Shown one piece after another: positions 1 to 8,742 of a DNA stretch of 64,000 nucleotides. The first letter of the stretch is position 1; every line of letters begins with the position of its first letter. The translations under genes and the position numbers were made by a program. The notes under the pieces were generated by a model. That model worked only from the letters and a program-made list of their open reading frames with translations. It was not told where the DNA came from and made no database searches. The DNA is taken from assembly GCA_964643575.1 (NCBI GenBank), contig CAZXTD010000002.1, positions 9,201 through 73,200 on the forward strand, written 5' to 3'. Origin of the DNA: Glaciecola sp964643575. Its GTDB lineage: Bacteria > Pseudomonadota > Gammaproteobacteria > Enterobacterales > Alteromonadaceae.

Positions 1-2362
1 CATCACTTGCTGCAAAGTTCAGTAAACGCAATGCATCTGCGTTTTGACCTTGGGCATAATTTGCATTGATCACGCGGTGATATTCCCACTGCCCCACTCT
101 GTCTTGAGGATAGCTCGAAGCGGGCAAACCTGTGCGACTGGCAAGTAATTCAGCTAGTTCGTCGCGTGCACCTATAATCGACATATCGTTGATTGCGGTA
201 ATCGCCTCATCTACAAGGTGCGCTGACCTATCTTGTAGGAAATACGCAATGTCTTCGTCTAGAGCGCGCCGAGCAGTCAGGAGCACTGCCATACGTACAT
301 GCTCTGAATCATGGTCTTTATACTGCCACCAAGTATCTTTGCTCATGCCGCTTAACGCCATCACCAAACCGTGTCGTAAAAACAAGTCAGTATCACCATT
401 AGCCGCCAAAGCTGCAATAACGGTTTCTGCACTCTCATCTATATTGCTGCCGTTATTCGCGATCCGGTGTAAGCCAATACCTGCATACATCGCCACTCGC
501 GGGTGTTCGTCGTTTATTAAACCAATGAGTTGTTTGGTACTTGGGGTATGCTTGTGATCACCTAACGCACGAGTAGCCTGAATACGCACCTGAGGGTTAG
601 CATCTGAAGCCAGCACGCTTAGTTCACTTAACATCTCTTGGTTGTTATTCGCATAATATGCCATTTGGCTGATACCCCAAACACCATGTAAGCGTTGGAT
701 TTCCCCTACGGTTTCATCTTGCGAAAATTGCTTAAATATTGCAAAACCCTCATCACCTTTTTTCGCTAATTCAAACTGCGCACGCTGGCGAACGCGTTGA
801 TTAACGTGTTTCATCATGTCGCTAAGCTGTGTGTTAGTGTAGGTAGAAAAGTCAGAAGTCAGTAATTTTTCGACTTCGGCAACTGTGTCTGTTTTCTGAT
901 ACTCAGGATGCGCTAAACGATACACGGTACCTTGGTCTTCCGGTTGCCAACCACCATAGTTATACTCAGATATATACATTGCGCCATCGGGGCCAAATTC
1001 TAAATCGACCGCATTAAAACCTTGTAAGAACATCTCATTGCTGTCCATAACAAAGCCCGCGCCTTGTTCATCTACCGTAAAAGTTGATATGTAGCTCTGT
1101 GCCGGTGAGCCTAGGTAATGAATAACAAAAAAGGTATCTTGCAAGCTTTTGCCAAAACTGGTGCCAGGGTTATAGACTAAGCCTGAAGGACCGCCGTTAA
1201 GTTTGCCGATTGCGGGCAGCATAAAGGCAGGTTGTTTGTCGTTGCGAGGCACGTACATTTCTTGTGTCATCCACGCGTTAGGTATTTTGGTGTCGCCGGT
1301 GTATTCGTACGAACGTAGTTTTAAACGTTCGGTAAAGCTCATGATGCTTTGATGGCCTGCATGCCAGCCAGAGTCGCCGCCTTCAATTAAGTAGTTAACG
1401 CGTTCAGTGTCGCCGCCGTCACCGTCGTTGTCGGCGGTAAATAAGTTGCCGTAAGCGTCAAAAGCGAGTTCTTGTGGGTTACGCAGGCCAGTATAAAAAT
1501 ACTCTATGTTTGAACCATCAGGGTCTGAGCGGAATACTCCGCCTAAATTAGGCCCGTAAAAATGATTACCTTCTTTGGTTTTTACATTAAAACCACGGTC
1601 GCCAATGCTCCAATAGAGCTTACCATCGGGGCCCCAGGTTAATCCATGTAGGTCGTGCCCGTAAAAGCTAATGCGAATACCAAAGCCGTCTTGCAATGAC
1701 ACTTTAGAGTCTGCCGTGCCGTCGTTGTCGGTATCTTCGAGCATCCATAAGTTGGGAATGTTGGTGTAGTAGACTTTGCCATCGCGTTCAATTACGCCTG
1801 CGCCGATGCCATCAAGAATGCCGTTATAACCATCAGAAAACACCTGCGCTTTATCTGCGCGTTTGTCGCCGTCGGTGTCATGCAACAAGCGAATAAGATC
1901 GTCACCGGTTTGATAATAAGACATGGGGCGCTCATCGCTGTATTTTTCGTACATAGCGAGGCGATCGGCGTTTGAGGTAATGTAAATGTCTTCAACGGTT
2001 TTGTTTTCGTGGCCACGTATATCGTCAACGCCTCGGGTAAAACGTTCGGTTTCAACCATCAACATGCGCCCTTGAGAGTCGAAGGTAAAAAACGAGGGGT
2101 TCTGGGTTTGTGTTTCGTCTGCCCATAATGAAATCTCGAAGCCTTCAGGTAGCTTAAAATTATTCATTCTTAGCTGAGCGGCCTTTTCAATCTCTGCGAG
2201 AGATTTTTGTGGCTTGGTGTCTTGGGCTATTGCCTCATTGGTTTGTGTTGACGGGCTTGCTTCATCTTTACTGGCTTGGGTATCGGTGGGCAAAGGGTCC
2301 GAGCACGCCATTAAAATACTGCCCGTCAGAACAGTGAAAAGTGAAGCTTTTAATATTTTCAT
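1..2362 (-). CDS. PQQ/sugar-dehydrogenase-like lipoprotein with HEAT repeats (3' end cut by window)
   Basis: The frame is open from an ATG at 2362 to the left edge, so about 787 residues are visible and the C-terminus is missing. The N-terminus is a lipoprotein signal with a lipobox-like ILMACS. A beta-propeller follows, with motifs such as GLTWGPDGKLYWSIGDRG, GLRNPQELAFD and DLEFGPDGAMYISEY, typical of the membrane-bound dehydrogenase-like family (PQQ-sugar-dehydrogenase fold). From about residue 540 the sequence becomes alpha-helical with HEAT-like units (ASDANPQVRIQATRALGDH, INDEHPRVAMYAGIGL). Family members often end in a c-type cytochrome CxxCH domain; that part is outside the window. 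Probably periplasmic or outer-membrane-attached and involved in sugar oxidation, given the xylanase and GMC dehydrogenase nearby. Substrate unknown. Confidence 0.8.
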   Translation of the reverse strand, partial: MKILKASLFTVLTGSILMACSDPLPTDTQASKDEASPSTQTNEAIAQDTKPQKSLAEIEKAAQLRMNNFKLPEGFEISLWADETQTQNPSFFTFDSQGRMLMVETERFTRGVDDIRGHENKTVEDIYITSNADRLAMYEKYSDERPMSYYQTGDDLIRLLHDTDGDKRADKAQVFSDGYNGILDGIGAGVIERDGKVYYTNIPNLWMLEDTDNDGTADSKVSLQDGFGIRISFYGHDLHGLTWGPDGKLYWSIGDRGFNVKTKEGNHFYGPNLGGVFRSDPDGSNIEYFYTGLRNPQELAFDAYGNLFTADNDGDGGDTERVNYLIEGGDSGWHAGHQSIMSFTERLKLRSYEYTGDTKIPNAWMTQEMYVPRNDKQPAFMLPAIGKLNGGPSGLVYNPGTSFGKSLQDTFFVIHYLGSPAQSYISTFTVDEQGAGFVMDSNEMFLQGFNAVDLEFGPDGAMYISEYNYGGWQPEDQGTVYRLAHPEYQKTDTVAEVEKLLTSDFSTYTNTQLSDMMKHVNQRVRQRAQFELAKKGDEGFAIFKQFSQDETVGEIQRLHGVWGISQMAYYANNNQEMLSELSVLASDANPQVRIQATRALGDHKHTPSTKQLIGLINDEHPRVAMYAGIGLHRIANNGSNIDESAETVIAALAANGDTDLFLRHGLVMALSGMSKDTWWQYKDHDSEHVRMAVLLTARRALDEDIAYFLQDRSAHLVDEAITAINDMSIIGARDELAELLASRTGLPASSYPQDRVGQWEYHRVINANYAQGQNADALRLLNFAASD

Positions 2363-2514
2363 AAAATACGCTTTTAAGTTTTAGCAACCTATTTTTAAAC
2401 AAATGGGCAGCAAATTTTTATTCAGAACTAAGGTGTTGCGCGAACAGTCCACCTTATAATTAAAGCTATTTGACATTGCTGCATTTAAGTTGAACTAGAC
2501 GCAGCACTTCAACC

Positions 2515-4479
2515 TCACTCTAGGATAATTTCAATTGAGTCTGGCCCTTCAGCAAGCAAACTAAAGTCGATACTTTGAGATGTGTCGCTCGTAGTTACGG
2601 TAATGCTATAGTCACCGTAAAAGCCTCGTACCGAGACTTCACCACTGCCATTTGAGGTTTCGTCAAAACTACTCCACCAAGTATCATAAATCAAATTATG
2701 CCACGCTTGTTGGTTAGGCTTAGCGCGCCAATCTAAGTCGTACATTGCGGCACGAGGTCGCCAATGCGCGCCGGCCCAAAAGCCCCATTTTTGCACGCCA
2801 ACCGTGGCTGGGTGGCTAAAGAAAATAGTAAGGAAGTCGCGTGTATAGTCGCTTTGCATCTCTTCGTCGCTGGTATCGACATCAAACTCGGTAGAGCGTA
2901 TTGCAAGGTTGGGATATGACTGATGAAAGCGGTCAATAATCGTATAAATTAACTCAATAGACGTTGGCGTTTGGCTAAAGTGGCTCTGCACGCCAATACC
3001 GTGTAATGGCGCGTTATTATCAAGTAAATAAGCAATTGTGTTGAAATAGTGGTCTTGATGACTCACGTTTGTGCCGTTGGCTGAAATAATTGAATAGTCG
3101 TTAATATATAACTGCGCATTAGGGCTAAATTGCTCAGCTAAATCAAACCACCTAGGCATAACTTGGTCACCAAAAGCTTCCATTAAATAGAAGTTGTCGA
3201 AAGGTTCGTTTAGCACGTCCCACTCTTGCACTAAGCCCGTGGTTTTTTCGCTAATGTCTTGAATGTGGTTTTCGACTTCGGTTAATACTTGAGCGTCAGC
3301 GTTTTGGGGGGCATTTTCGGGCATGTACTGTTGTACAAACTCAGGCATATTTCGCTTTGATGGCCAAACCATGACATGACCCCGCGAATAAAGATTGTTG
3401 TCTGCTAAATACTGGAGGGCGTCTATGGTCTTCTGTTGCGCAAAGTCTTCACCCCAATCACCTGCCCACGCAGGCCATTTGAGACCATTTTCGATGCCGC
3501 TTTGATTAAAGTTTTCGAGCAGTTTTTCGCGATAAGTTATACTGTTGGCGTCGTTGCCAAGCAAATTGCGTACGGTAGCCACGGAGCCAAAATGATAAGC
3601 GTGCTTTTGCATTTCAATTGAGACCTGAGCATTACTTACCGCTTGGCCGCTGCTGTCTTTTATTGTGACTGTAAGGTCACCCTTGCGGTGCTGCTCAATA
3701 CGCGCTTGTGCTTGGGCACGCCAAGAGGCATCTGCTTCTCTACCTTGATAAGTGGGGCGTGTAACAGGCAGCTCGTCCATGCTTTTAGTGTCTTTAAAAT
3801 TAAATAGCTGGATATTGGTTAATTGCACTTTTTGTGGCCGACTACCCCCGCCAAATCCAAATTTAAGCGCAATTTGGTTAGCGTCAAAGCTGTCGCCCAT
3901 TCTAAAAGGTAAAAAGTATTCTTCCCACTCTCCCGTGCTGCGTAAATCAAATTCTAAATATTTCGTAAACTGAGGAGCAGTGCTCTCCACAAAAGCGGTA
4001 ACAAAGCCTGTGCCGGTTTCGTCTGTCGTCTCAAGCATTTTTATTTCAACGTAAAGTAGCATCAGATCATCTTGCGCTACAGCGTCAGTAATAGGCAATT
4101 GCACTTGCGCTTCATAAAAAACGCCGCTCGGATTAAGCACGTCTATTTCTAGGGCTTTGTCATTATTTGGATGGTCGATATCGACTTCGGTCACACTACC
4201 AATAGGTGCGTTATTATAGCTACCCTCAATTAGCACGAAATTTTGCGTGGGGTTAGCCGTTACTACAAGTGAGCCGCCACTTGGAATCGCTGAGTTTTTG
4301 GGTTCGGCTACAGGAGGTGGTGTAGGCGGCGCAGGAGGCGCAACAGGCGGCGGGTTGTTAGGCGGTGTATTCCCACCTCCACTACCACAAGACATAACAA
4401 AAAAGGCAAAACATGCAATAACAAACGCGTTTACTAAAGGTTTAAATACTACTTGTTTTAGGCTAGCGTGCTTACCCAT
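2515..4479 (-). CDS. Endo-1,4-beta-xylanase, GH10, lipoprotein
   Basis: Secreted or surface-anchored glycoside hydrolase family 10 enzyme that cuts the beta-1,4 backbone of xylan. The frame can begin at a GTG at 4524, but the ATG at 4479 (MGKHASLKQ) places a normal lipoprotein signal ending in FFVMSC. Numbering from the ATG: a Pro/Gly-rich linker (about 32-60), a jelly-roll region resembling a carbohydrate-binding module (about 70-230), then the GH10 barrel (about 250-600). The acid/base Glu lies in WDVLNEPFD (about E425) and the nucleophile in RSTEFDVD (about E531). A short beta-rich tail follows. It lies tail-to-head with the propeller lipoprotein and beside the PAS-AraC regulator, which fits a xylan or xylo-oligosaccharide locus. 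Confidence 0.92.
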   Translation of the reverse strand: MGKHASLKQVVFKPLVNAFVIACFAFFVMSCGSGGGNTPPNNPPPVAPPAPPTPPPVAEPKNSAIPSGGSLVVTANPTQNFVLIEGSYNNAPIGSVTEVDIDHPNNDKALEIDVLNPSGVFYEAQVQLPITDAVAQDDLMLLYVEIKMLETTDETGTGFVTAFVESTAPQFTKYLEFDLRSTGEWEEYFLPFRMGDSFDANQIALKFGFGGGSRPQKVQLTNIQLFNFKDTKSMDELPVTRPTYQGREADASWRAQAQARIEQHRKGDLTVTIKDSSGQAVSNAQVSIEMQKHAYHFGSVATVRNLLGNDANSITYREKLLENFNQSGIENGLKWPAWAGDWGEDFAQQKTIDALQYLADNNLYSRGHVMVWPSKRNMPEFVQQYMPENAPQNADAQVLTEVENHIQDISEKTTGLVQEWDVLNEPFDNFYLMEAFGDQVMPRWFDLAEQFSPNAQLYINDYSIISANGTNVSHQDHYFNTIAYLLDNNAPLHGIGVQSHFSQTPTSIELIYTIIDRFHQSYPNLAIRSTEFDVDTSDEEMQSDYTRDFLTIFFSHPATVGVQKWGFWAGAHWRPRAAMYDLDWRAKPNQQAWHNLIYDTWWSSFDETSNGSGEVSVRGFYGDYSITVTTSDTSQSIDFSLLAEGPDSIEIILE

Positions 4480-4617
4480 CTTAATTGGCCGTTTGCATTG
4501 CACAATAATTTCTCGCATTAACACAAAATTTACACAAGAGTAACGTTTTTGCGCTTCAAACAGCTATAATTAAATCGGTGAGTACTATTATTTTTTCGGC
4601 GTTGTGCTGATTAAATG

Positions 4618-5379
4618 CTAGTCACCGTCTGGTCGAGACTCAATCACTTGCTTGCGCAGTTGAGAAGGCAAAATGCCAAACAGCGCTTTAAATTGTTTGC
4701 TGAAATAACTATGTTCAGAAAACCCACATTTGTAAGCAATTTCCATGATGGGTTGTTGGGTTTCGGTCAGCAGTCTGCGTGCGTTCTCAAGTCTAACTTC
4801 ATTTAGAAATTGTTTGGGCGTTTTCGATAAATACTTTTTGAATCGACGTTCTAATGCGCTTACCGACAAAAACGCCAGTTTTGCCAAGTCGTCTATTTGG
4901 ATATTAGTATGAAAGTTTTTGCGGATATATTCTACCGGTGCGCTTATTGCGCTTAATGTAGAGAGTTCTTGAGAGCTTCTTTCAAGGTGCTGAGAAAACC
5001 CGTAAGAGCCACTAATTTTGTTGTCTTTGTCAAACAATGGGCGCTTGGTTGTGTTGTACCAAGCAAAATTACCGCCGCGGTCAAAATTTAGTTCAATCCT
5101 ATTGGTAACTAACTCACCATCCATTACTTTTTGGTCGTCCATAATAAACTGCTTGGCTAAATGAGGCGGCGAAAAATACTCGTCTGTTTTACCAATAATA
5201 TTTTCTAGATGTTTTAAGCCATAGGTATCGAGGTAGGCTTGATTGGCATACATCACTTCGCTATTTCGATTTTTAATCCAAAACAGAGTGTCAGGGATCA
5301 AATCGACCATATGTACAATTTGGTCAATACCTATTTCGTCAAAAAAGTTTATCTCTATATCCGACAACTGTTTTTTCAT
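4618..5379 (-). CDS. AraC-family regulator with N-terminal PAS domain
   Basis: A 253-residue protein. Residues about 20-140 form a PAS sensor-like domain (DTLFWIKNRNSEVMYANQAY, GKTDEYFSPPH). Residues about 150-245 form the double helix-turn-helix of AraC proteins (IDDLAKLAFLSVSALERRFK, IMEIAYKCGFSEHSYFSKQFK). It probably senses a small molecule through PAS and controls the adjacent sugar genes. It is transcribed away from the TIM-barrel/MFS/GMC cluster across a 320-base gap, and toward the xylanase gene, 140 bases beyond its stop codon. Target and ligand are inferred from position only. Confidence 0.88.
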   Translation of the reverse strand: MKKQLSDIEINFFDEIGIDQIVHMVDLIPDTLFWIKNRNSEVMYANQAYLDTYGLKHLENIIGKTDEYFSPPHLAKQFIMDDQKVMDGELVTNRIELNFDRGGNFAWYNTTKRPLFDKDNKISGSYGFSQHLERSSQELSTLSAISAPVEYIRKNFHTNIQIDDLAKLAFLSVSALERRFKKYLSKTPKQFLNEVRLENARRLLTETQQPIMEIAYKCGFSEHSYFSKQFKALFGILPSQLRKQVIESRPDGD

Positions 5380-5701
5380 TTATTTACTGCTTTTGTTATG
5401 AGGACTCTACTATATTAACGCCGAATATGTTGCATGCACAACCGAATTTGTATTAGCAATGTTGAGCAAAGCGGTTTACAGTTATAACAATTAATTTACA
5501 AGCCTTGTCGTTGTGTTGTGAAAGGGGTTACATTTTGGCATGATTGCGCAATCAATTTGCAATGGAAATGTAATCAAACATCCTAATTTAGGCTACATAA
5601 CATATAAAAATAATCGAGAGTTTAAGTAGTGTAAGGCGACTCATTTTCGCCAATTGTTATCACGCTTTACATGACTTTAGTATCAATTGAGGAAATCAAA
5701 C
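5380..5701. promoter_or_regulatory. Divergent intergenic region between PAS-AraC and the sugar cluster
   Basis: About 320 bases without a gene, AT-rich, separating two divergent transcription units, so it should carry both promoters and the regulator's sites. No clean sigma-70 pair or unambiguous operator could be picked by eye. A good ribosome site (GAGGAAA, about 5688-5694) sits before the ATG at 5702. Confidence 0.45.
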
Positions 5702-6754
5702 ATGAAAGAAATTAAAGGCCCTGGCATCTTCTTGGCTCAGTTTGCGGGCGATGATGCGCCTTTTAATAGCCTAGATTCCATTTGTGAGTGGGCGTCTGGT
5801 CTTGGCTTTAAAGGTATTCAAATGCCATCGTGGGACAAGCGTTTATTCAACTTAGAGCTTGCCGCCGAAAGTGATACCTATTGCCAAGAGGTTACCGGCA
5901 CTTTGGCTAAGTATGGTCTTGAGCTAACTGAGCTATCGACCCACCTACAAGGCCAGTTAGTGGCCTCTCACCCTGCTTACGACACTATGTTTGATGGTTT
6001 TGCAGACGAAGCGGTTAGAGGTAACGTTGAAGCGCGCACTGAGTGGGCGATTCAGCAAATGCATCATGCAGCAAAAGCGAGTGGGCGTTTTGGCTTAAAG
6101 TCTCATGCGAGCTTTTCAGGCGCATTGTTATGGCAAACATTTTATCCTTGGCCACAGCGTCCTGCCGGTTTAGTTGAAGCTGGTTTTAAAGAATTAGCCA
6201 AACGCTGGCGTCCCATTCTAGATTCGTTCGACGAAGCAGGCTGTGATGTTTGTTATGAGCTTCACCCAGGTGAAGACTTACACGATGGTATCACTTTTGA
6301 AATGTTCCTTGAACAGGTTGATAACCATCCTCGCGCCAATATTCTTTACGACCCAAGTCACTTTATCCTACAACAGCTCGATTACTTGGCCTTTATCGAT
6401 ATCTACAAAGACCGCATCAAAGCTTTCCACGTGAAAGATGCAGAATTTAGACCTTCAGGCAAAATGGGTGTATACGGCGGTTACCAGCCGTGGATAGACC
6501 GCCCTGGACGTTTCCGCTCATTAGGCGATGGTCAAATAGACTTTAAAGGAATATTCAGCAAATTAACTGCATACGATTTTGACGGATGGGCCGTAATGGA
6601 ATGGGAATGCTGCATGAAGCACCCTGAAGACGGGGCTGCCGAGGGCGCTAAATTTATAAGCGACCATCTTATCCGTCCTACCGACAAAGCCTTTGACGAC
6701 TTTGCAGGTTCGGGTGCTGACGACGAACTAAACCGCCGCATTTTGGGTTTATAA
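5702..6754 (+). CDS. Sugar phosphate isomerase/epimerase-like TIM-barrel protein
   Basis: Cytoplasmic protein of the xylose-isomerase-like TIM-barrel (AP endonuclease 2) superfamily, 350 residues from the ATG at 5702. That start has a GAGGAAA ribosome site at proper spacing; an upstream in-frame TTG at 5687 is less likely. Metal-binding barrel residues typical of the family are visible: CYELHPGEDLHDG, ILYDPSHF, IKAFHVKDAEF, and WAVMEWEC near the C-terminus. First gene of a cluster followed by MFS, small Tat subunit, GMC and a second TIM-barrel gene. Related proteins handle keto-sugars or inositols; the substrate here is unknown but a 3-keto-sugar is a reasonable guess. Confidence 0.85.
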   Translation: MKEIKGPGIFLAQFAGDDAPFNSLDSICEWASGLGFKGIQMPSWDKRLFNLELAAESDTYCQEVTGTLAKYGLELTELSTHLQGQLVASHPAYDTMFDGFADEAVRGNVEARTEWAIQQMHHAAKASGRFGLKSHASFSGALLWQTFYPWPQRPAGLVEAGFKELAKRWRPILDSFDEAGCDVCYELHPGEDLHDGITFEMFLEQVDNHPRANILYDPSHFILQQLDYLAFIDIYKDRIKAFHVKDAEFRPSGKMGVYGGYQPWIDRPGRFRSLGDGQIDFKGIFSKLTAYDFDGWAVMEWECCMKHPEDGAAEGAKFISDHLIRPTDKAFDDFAGSGADDELNRRILGL

Positions 6755-6786
6755 CTTCACTAGGTTAATAATAAGGAAAAATAATA

Positions 6787-8025
6787 ATGACCGCTAATAC
6801 ATTAACCGACGTGCAAAAATCTCGACTCTTTTTACTGAGTTGTATTGCACTGACTGTAACTGCAATGACCTTCGGCATACGTGCCGGTATTCTTAACCAA
6901 CTAGGGACCGATTTTGGTCTGACTAACGCGCAGCTTGGCGCTGTAACAGCGATGGCGTTTTGGGGTTTCCCTATCGCAACCATTTTTGGTGGTTTGTTGT
7001 ATAACGCTATTGGTGCCAGAACGCTTATTTGGCTTGCATGTATTTGCCATATTTTAGGTCTTGTACTGACCATTACTGCAGGTAGCTACTGGGGCTTAAT
7101 GATTTCATCATTGCTTGTAGGATTTGCAAATGGTTCAGTTGAAGCGGGTTGTAACCCCGTAATATCTGAGTGTTATGACAAAAATAAAACCACGATGCTT
7201 AACAAGTTCCATGTTTGGTTCCCGGGCGGGATCGTGATTGGTGCGCTAATTTCTTATGCGATGTCGAATGCAGGTATTGGTTGGCAGTGGCAAATCGCAG
7301 TTATGTTAGTTCCTACTGCTGTGTATGGTTTCATGTTACTGGGTGCTGTTTTTCCAAAACACGATGCAGAAATTGTATCAACCTCAGTTAACTTTAAGTC
7401 AATGTTTACGCCTGTCTTTTTATTCTTGGCCGTTTGCATGACCTTAACAGCTCAAACCGAGTTAGGTACAACACAATGGGCTGACAAAATTTTAGCCGGT
7501 AGTGGTGTTCACCCAATGGCAACCTTGGCCATTATCTTTACCATTATGGCTCTTGGTCGTTACTTTGCAGGCCCGTTGGTGCATAAGTTTAATCCAACAG
7601 GCGTACTACTTTATTCTGCGGTTGTTTCATCAATTGGCTTATTTATGTTGTCACAGTTTAGTGGGCCCTTGGCCGTTGTTGCTGCCATTGTATTTGCGCT
7701 TGGCGTAACCTACTTCTGGCCAACTATGATTGGCTGTGTTGCAGAGTATTTGCCGAAAACAGGAGCCTTAGGAATGTCTATTGTAGGCGGAGCGGGTATG
7801 GCATCGGTTGCGGTATGGGCGCCAATAGTAGGTAGCTGGGTAGACGAAGCCCAAGCTGAAGCGATTGCAACCGGCGCAAGCGAGGCTGAAATTGCCGGAG
7901 TTGTTGGCCCTGCTGTATTGGAAAGTCTCACCTTGTTTCCTGTTGTGTTAATTGTCGCATTTGGTGGTTTCTATTTTTATATGAAAAAACGCAATGCGAA
8001 TACTGAACAAGCAGATGCAGCGTAA
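6787..8025 (+). CDS. MFS transporter, sugar-type
   Basis: A 412-residue inner-membrane protein with about 12 hydrophobic segments, of the major facilitator superfamily. Motif-A-like loop residues after TM2 (GGLLYNAIGARTLIW) support this. The ATG at 6787 has a clear AAGGAAAA ribosome site. It starts 32 bases after the isomerase stop codon, so the two are probably co-transcribed, and it most likely imports the sugar or keto-sugar handled by the flanking enzymes. Substrate not deducible from sequence. Confidence 0.87.
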   Translation: MTANTLTDVQKSRLFLLSCIALTVTAMTFGIRAGILNQLGTDFGLTNAQLGAVTAMAFWGFPIATIFGGLLYNAIGARTLIWLACICHILGLVLTITAGSYWGLMISSLLVGFANGSVEAGCNPVISECYDKNKTTMLNKFHVWFPGGIVIGALISYAMSNAGIGWQWQIAVMLVPTAVYGFMLLGAVFPKHDAEIVSTSVNFKSMFTPVFLFLAVCMTLTAQTELGTTQWADKILAGSGVHPMATLAIIFTIMALGRYFAGPLVHKFNPTGVLLYSAVVSSIGLFMLSQFSGPLAVVAAIVFALGVTYFWPTMIGCVAEYLPKTGALGMSIVGGAGMASVAVWAPIVGSWVDEAQAEAIATGASEAEIAGVVGPAVLESLTLFPVVLIVAFGGFYFYMKKRNANTEQADAA

Positions 8026-8041
8026 TTTAAATGCTTATACG

Positions 8042-8066
8042 GCAGTGGGCTCAACCCACTGCTTTT
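8042..8066 (+). terminator. Hairpin followed by T-rich tract between MFS and small Tat subunit
   Basis: GCAGTGGG (8042-8049) pairs with CCCACTGC (8055-8062) and is followed by TTTT. It may be an attenuating terminator that lowers expression of the downstream dehydrogenase genes, or an mRNA-processing hairpin within the operon. Confidence 0.55.
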
Positions 8067-8085
8067 CTAGTTAGGGTGTCGATTA

Positions 8086-8727
8086 ATGAGTACTAAAGAA
8101 CAAACTCGCAATATGACTGCCACGGATGACGGTACAAATATAGATAGACGACGGTTTTTACAAAAACTGTCTACAGTGGTTGGCTATACGGCAGCGAGTT
8201 CTTTACTCGCAGGCTCGGGTATGAGTGCTGCTTTAGCTTATACGCCAAAGCCAGATAGTGCATCACGCGCAGGCGTGACTTTTAGCAAATCTCAAATGCA
8301 AGTGCTTAAACACATTTGCGACACTGTTATACCGCGCACCGACACAGCAAGTGCAGGTGATGTTGATTGTCATGGTTTTGTTGATCACCAACTTCTGCAA
8401 TGTCATAGCAAGCAAGAACAAGCTCAATGTATTGCTGCAGTCGACATGATAGATGCCAAAGCGCAGTCGGCTCATGGCAACAGTTACACACAAATAACGA
8501 CGCAACAGCAAACCGGTATTTTAGTCGATATCGAAGCGCTAAACGGTTTTTCTGCTGAGCAAAAAGGTCATTTTTCTTTACTCAAAGCCATACTAGTTTT
8601 TGGTTACTTCACTTCTGAAGAAGGCTTAACTAAAGCGCTTGAGTATCATCCTTTCCCTGGTGGTTATAAAGGTAGAGTGCCTGTTGATGAAAATACTAAA
8701 TCTTCTGGCTCAATGGCCTATTACTAA
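8086..8727 (+). CDS. Gluconate 2-dehydrogenase subunit 3-like, Tat-exported small subunit
   Basis: A 213-residue protein with a twin-arginine signal (DRRRFLQKLSTVVGYTAASS, about 22-45), as in the small subunits that ride through the Tat system with GMC flavoproteins. The body matches the gluconate 2-dehydrogenase subunit 3 family (ICDTVIPRTDTASAGDVDCH, YFTSEEGLTKALEYHPFPGG). It sits 15 bases before the GMC gene and most likely forms a complex with it, exporting the FAD subunit to the periplasm. Equivalent pairs include glucoside 3-dehydrogenases. Confidence 0.88.
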   Translation: MSTKEQTRNMTATDDGTNIDRRRFLQKLSTVVGYTAASSLLAGSGMSAALAYTPKPDSASRAGVTFSKSQMQVLKHICDTVIPRTDTASAGDVDCHGFVDHQLLQCHSKQEQAQCIAAVDMIDAKAQSAHGNSYTQITTQQQTGILVDIEALNGFSAEQKGHFSLLKAILVFGYFTSEEGLTKALEYHPFPGGYKGRVPVDENTKSSGSMAYY

Positions 8728-8742
8728 GAGTAACCAAGAAGT

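Noticed and set aside
132..557. Open frame on the plus strand
   Set aside because: It lies within the frame of the HEAT-repeat lipoprotein on the other strand and has no protein-like features; treated as a shadow.
5530..5560. TGGCATGATTGCGCA resembling a sigma-54 promoter before the TIM-barrel gene
   Set aside because: GG-to-GC spacing is nine bases rather than twelve, so it does not fit the -24/-12 rule.
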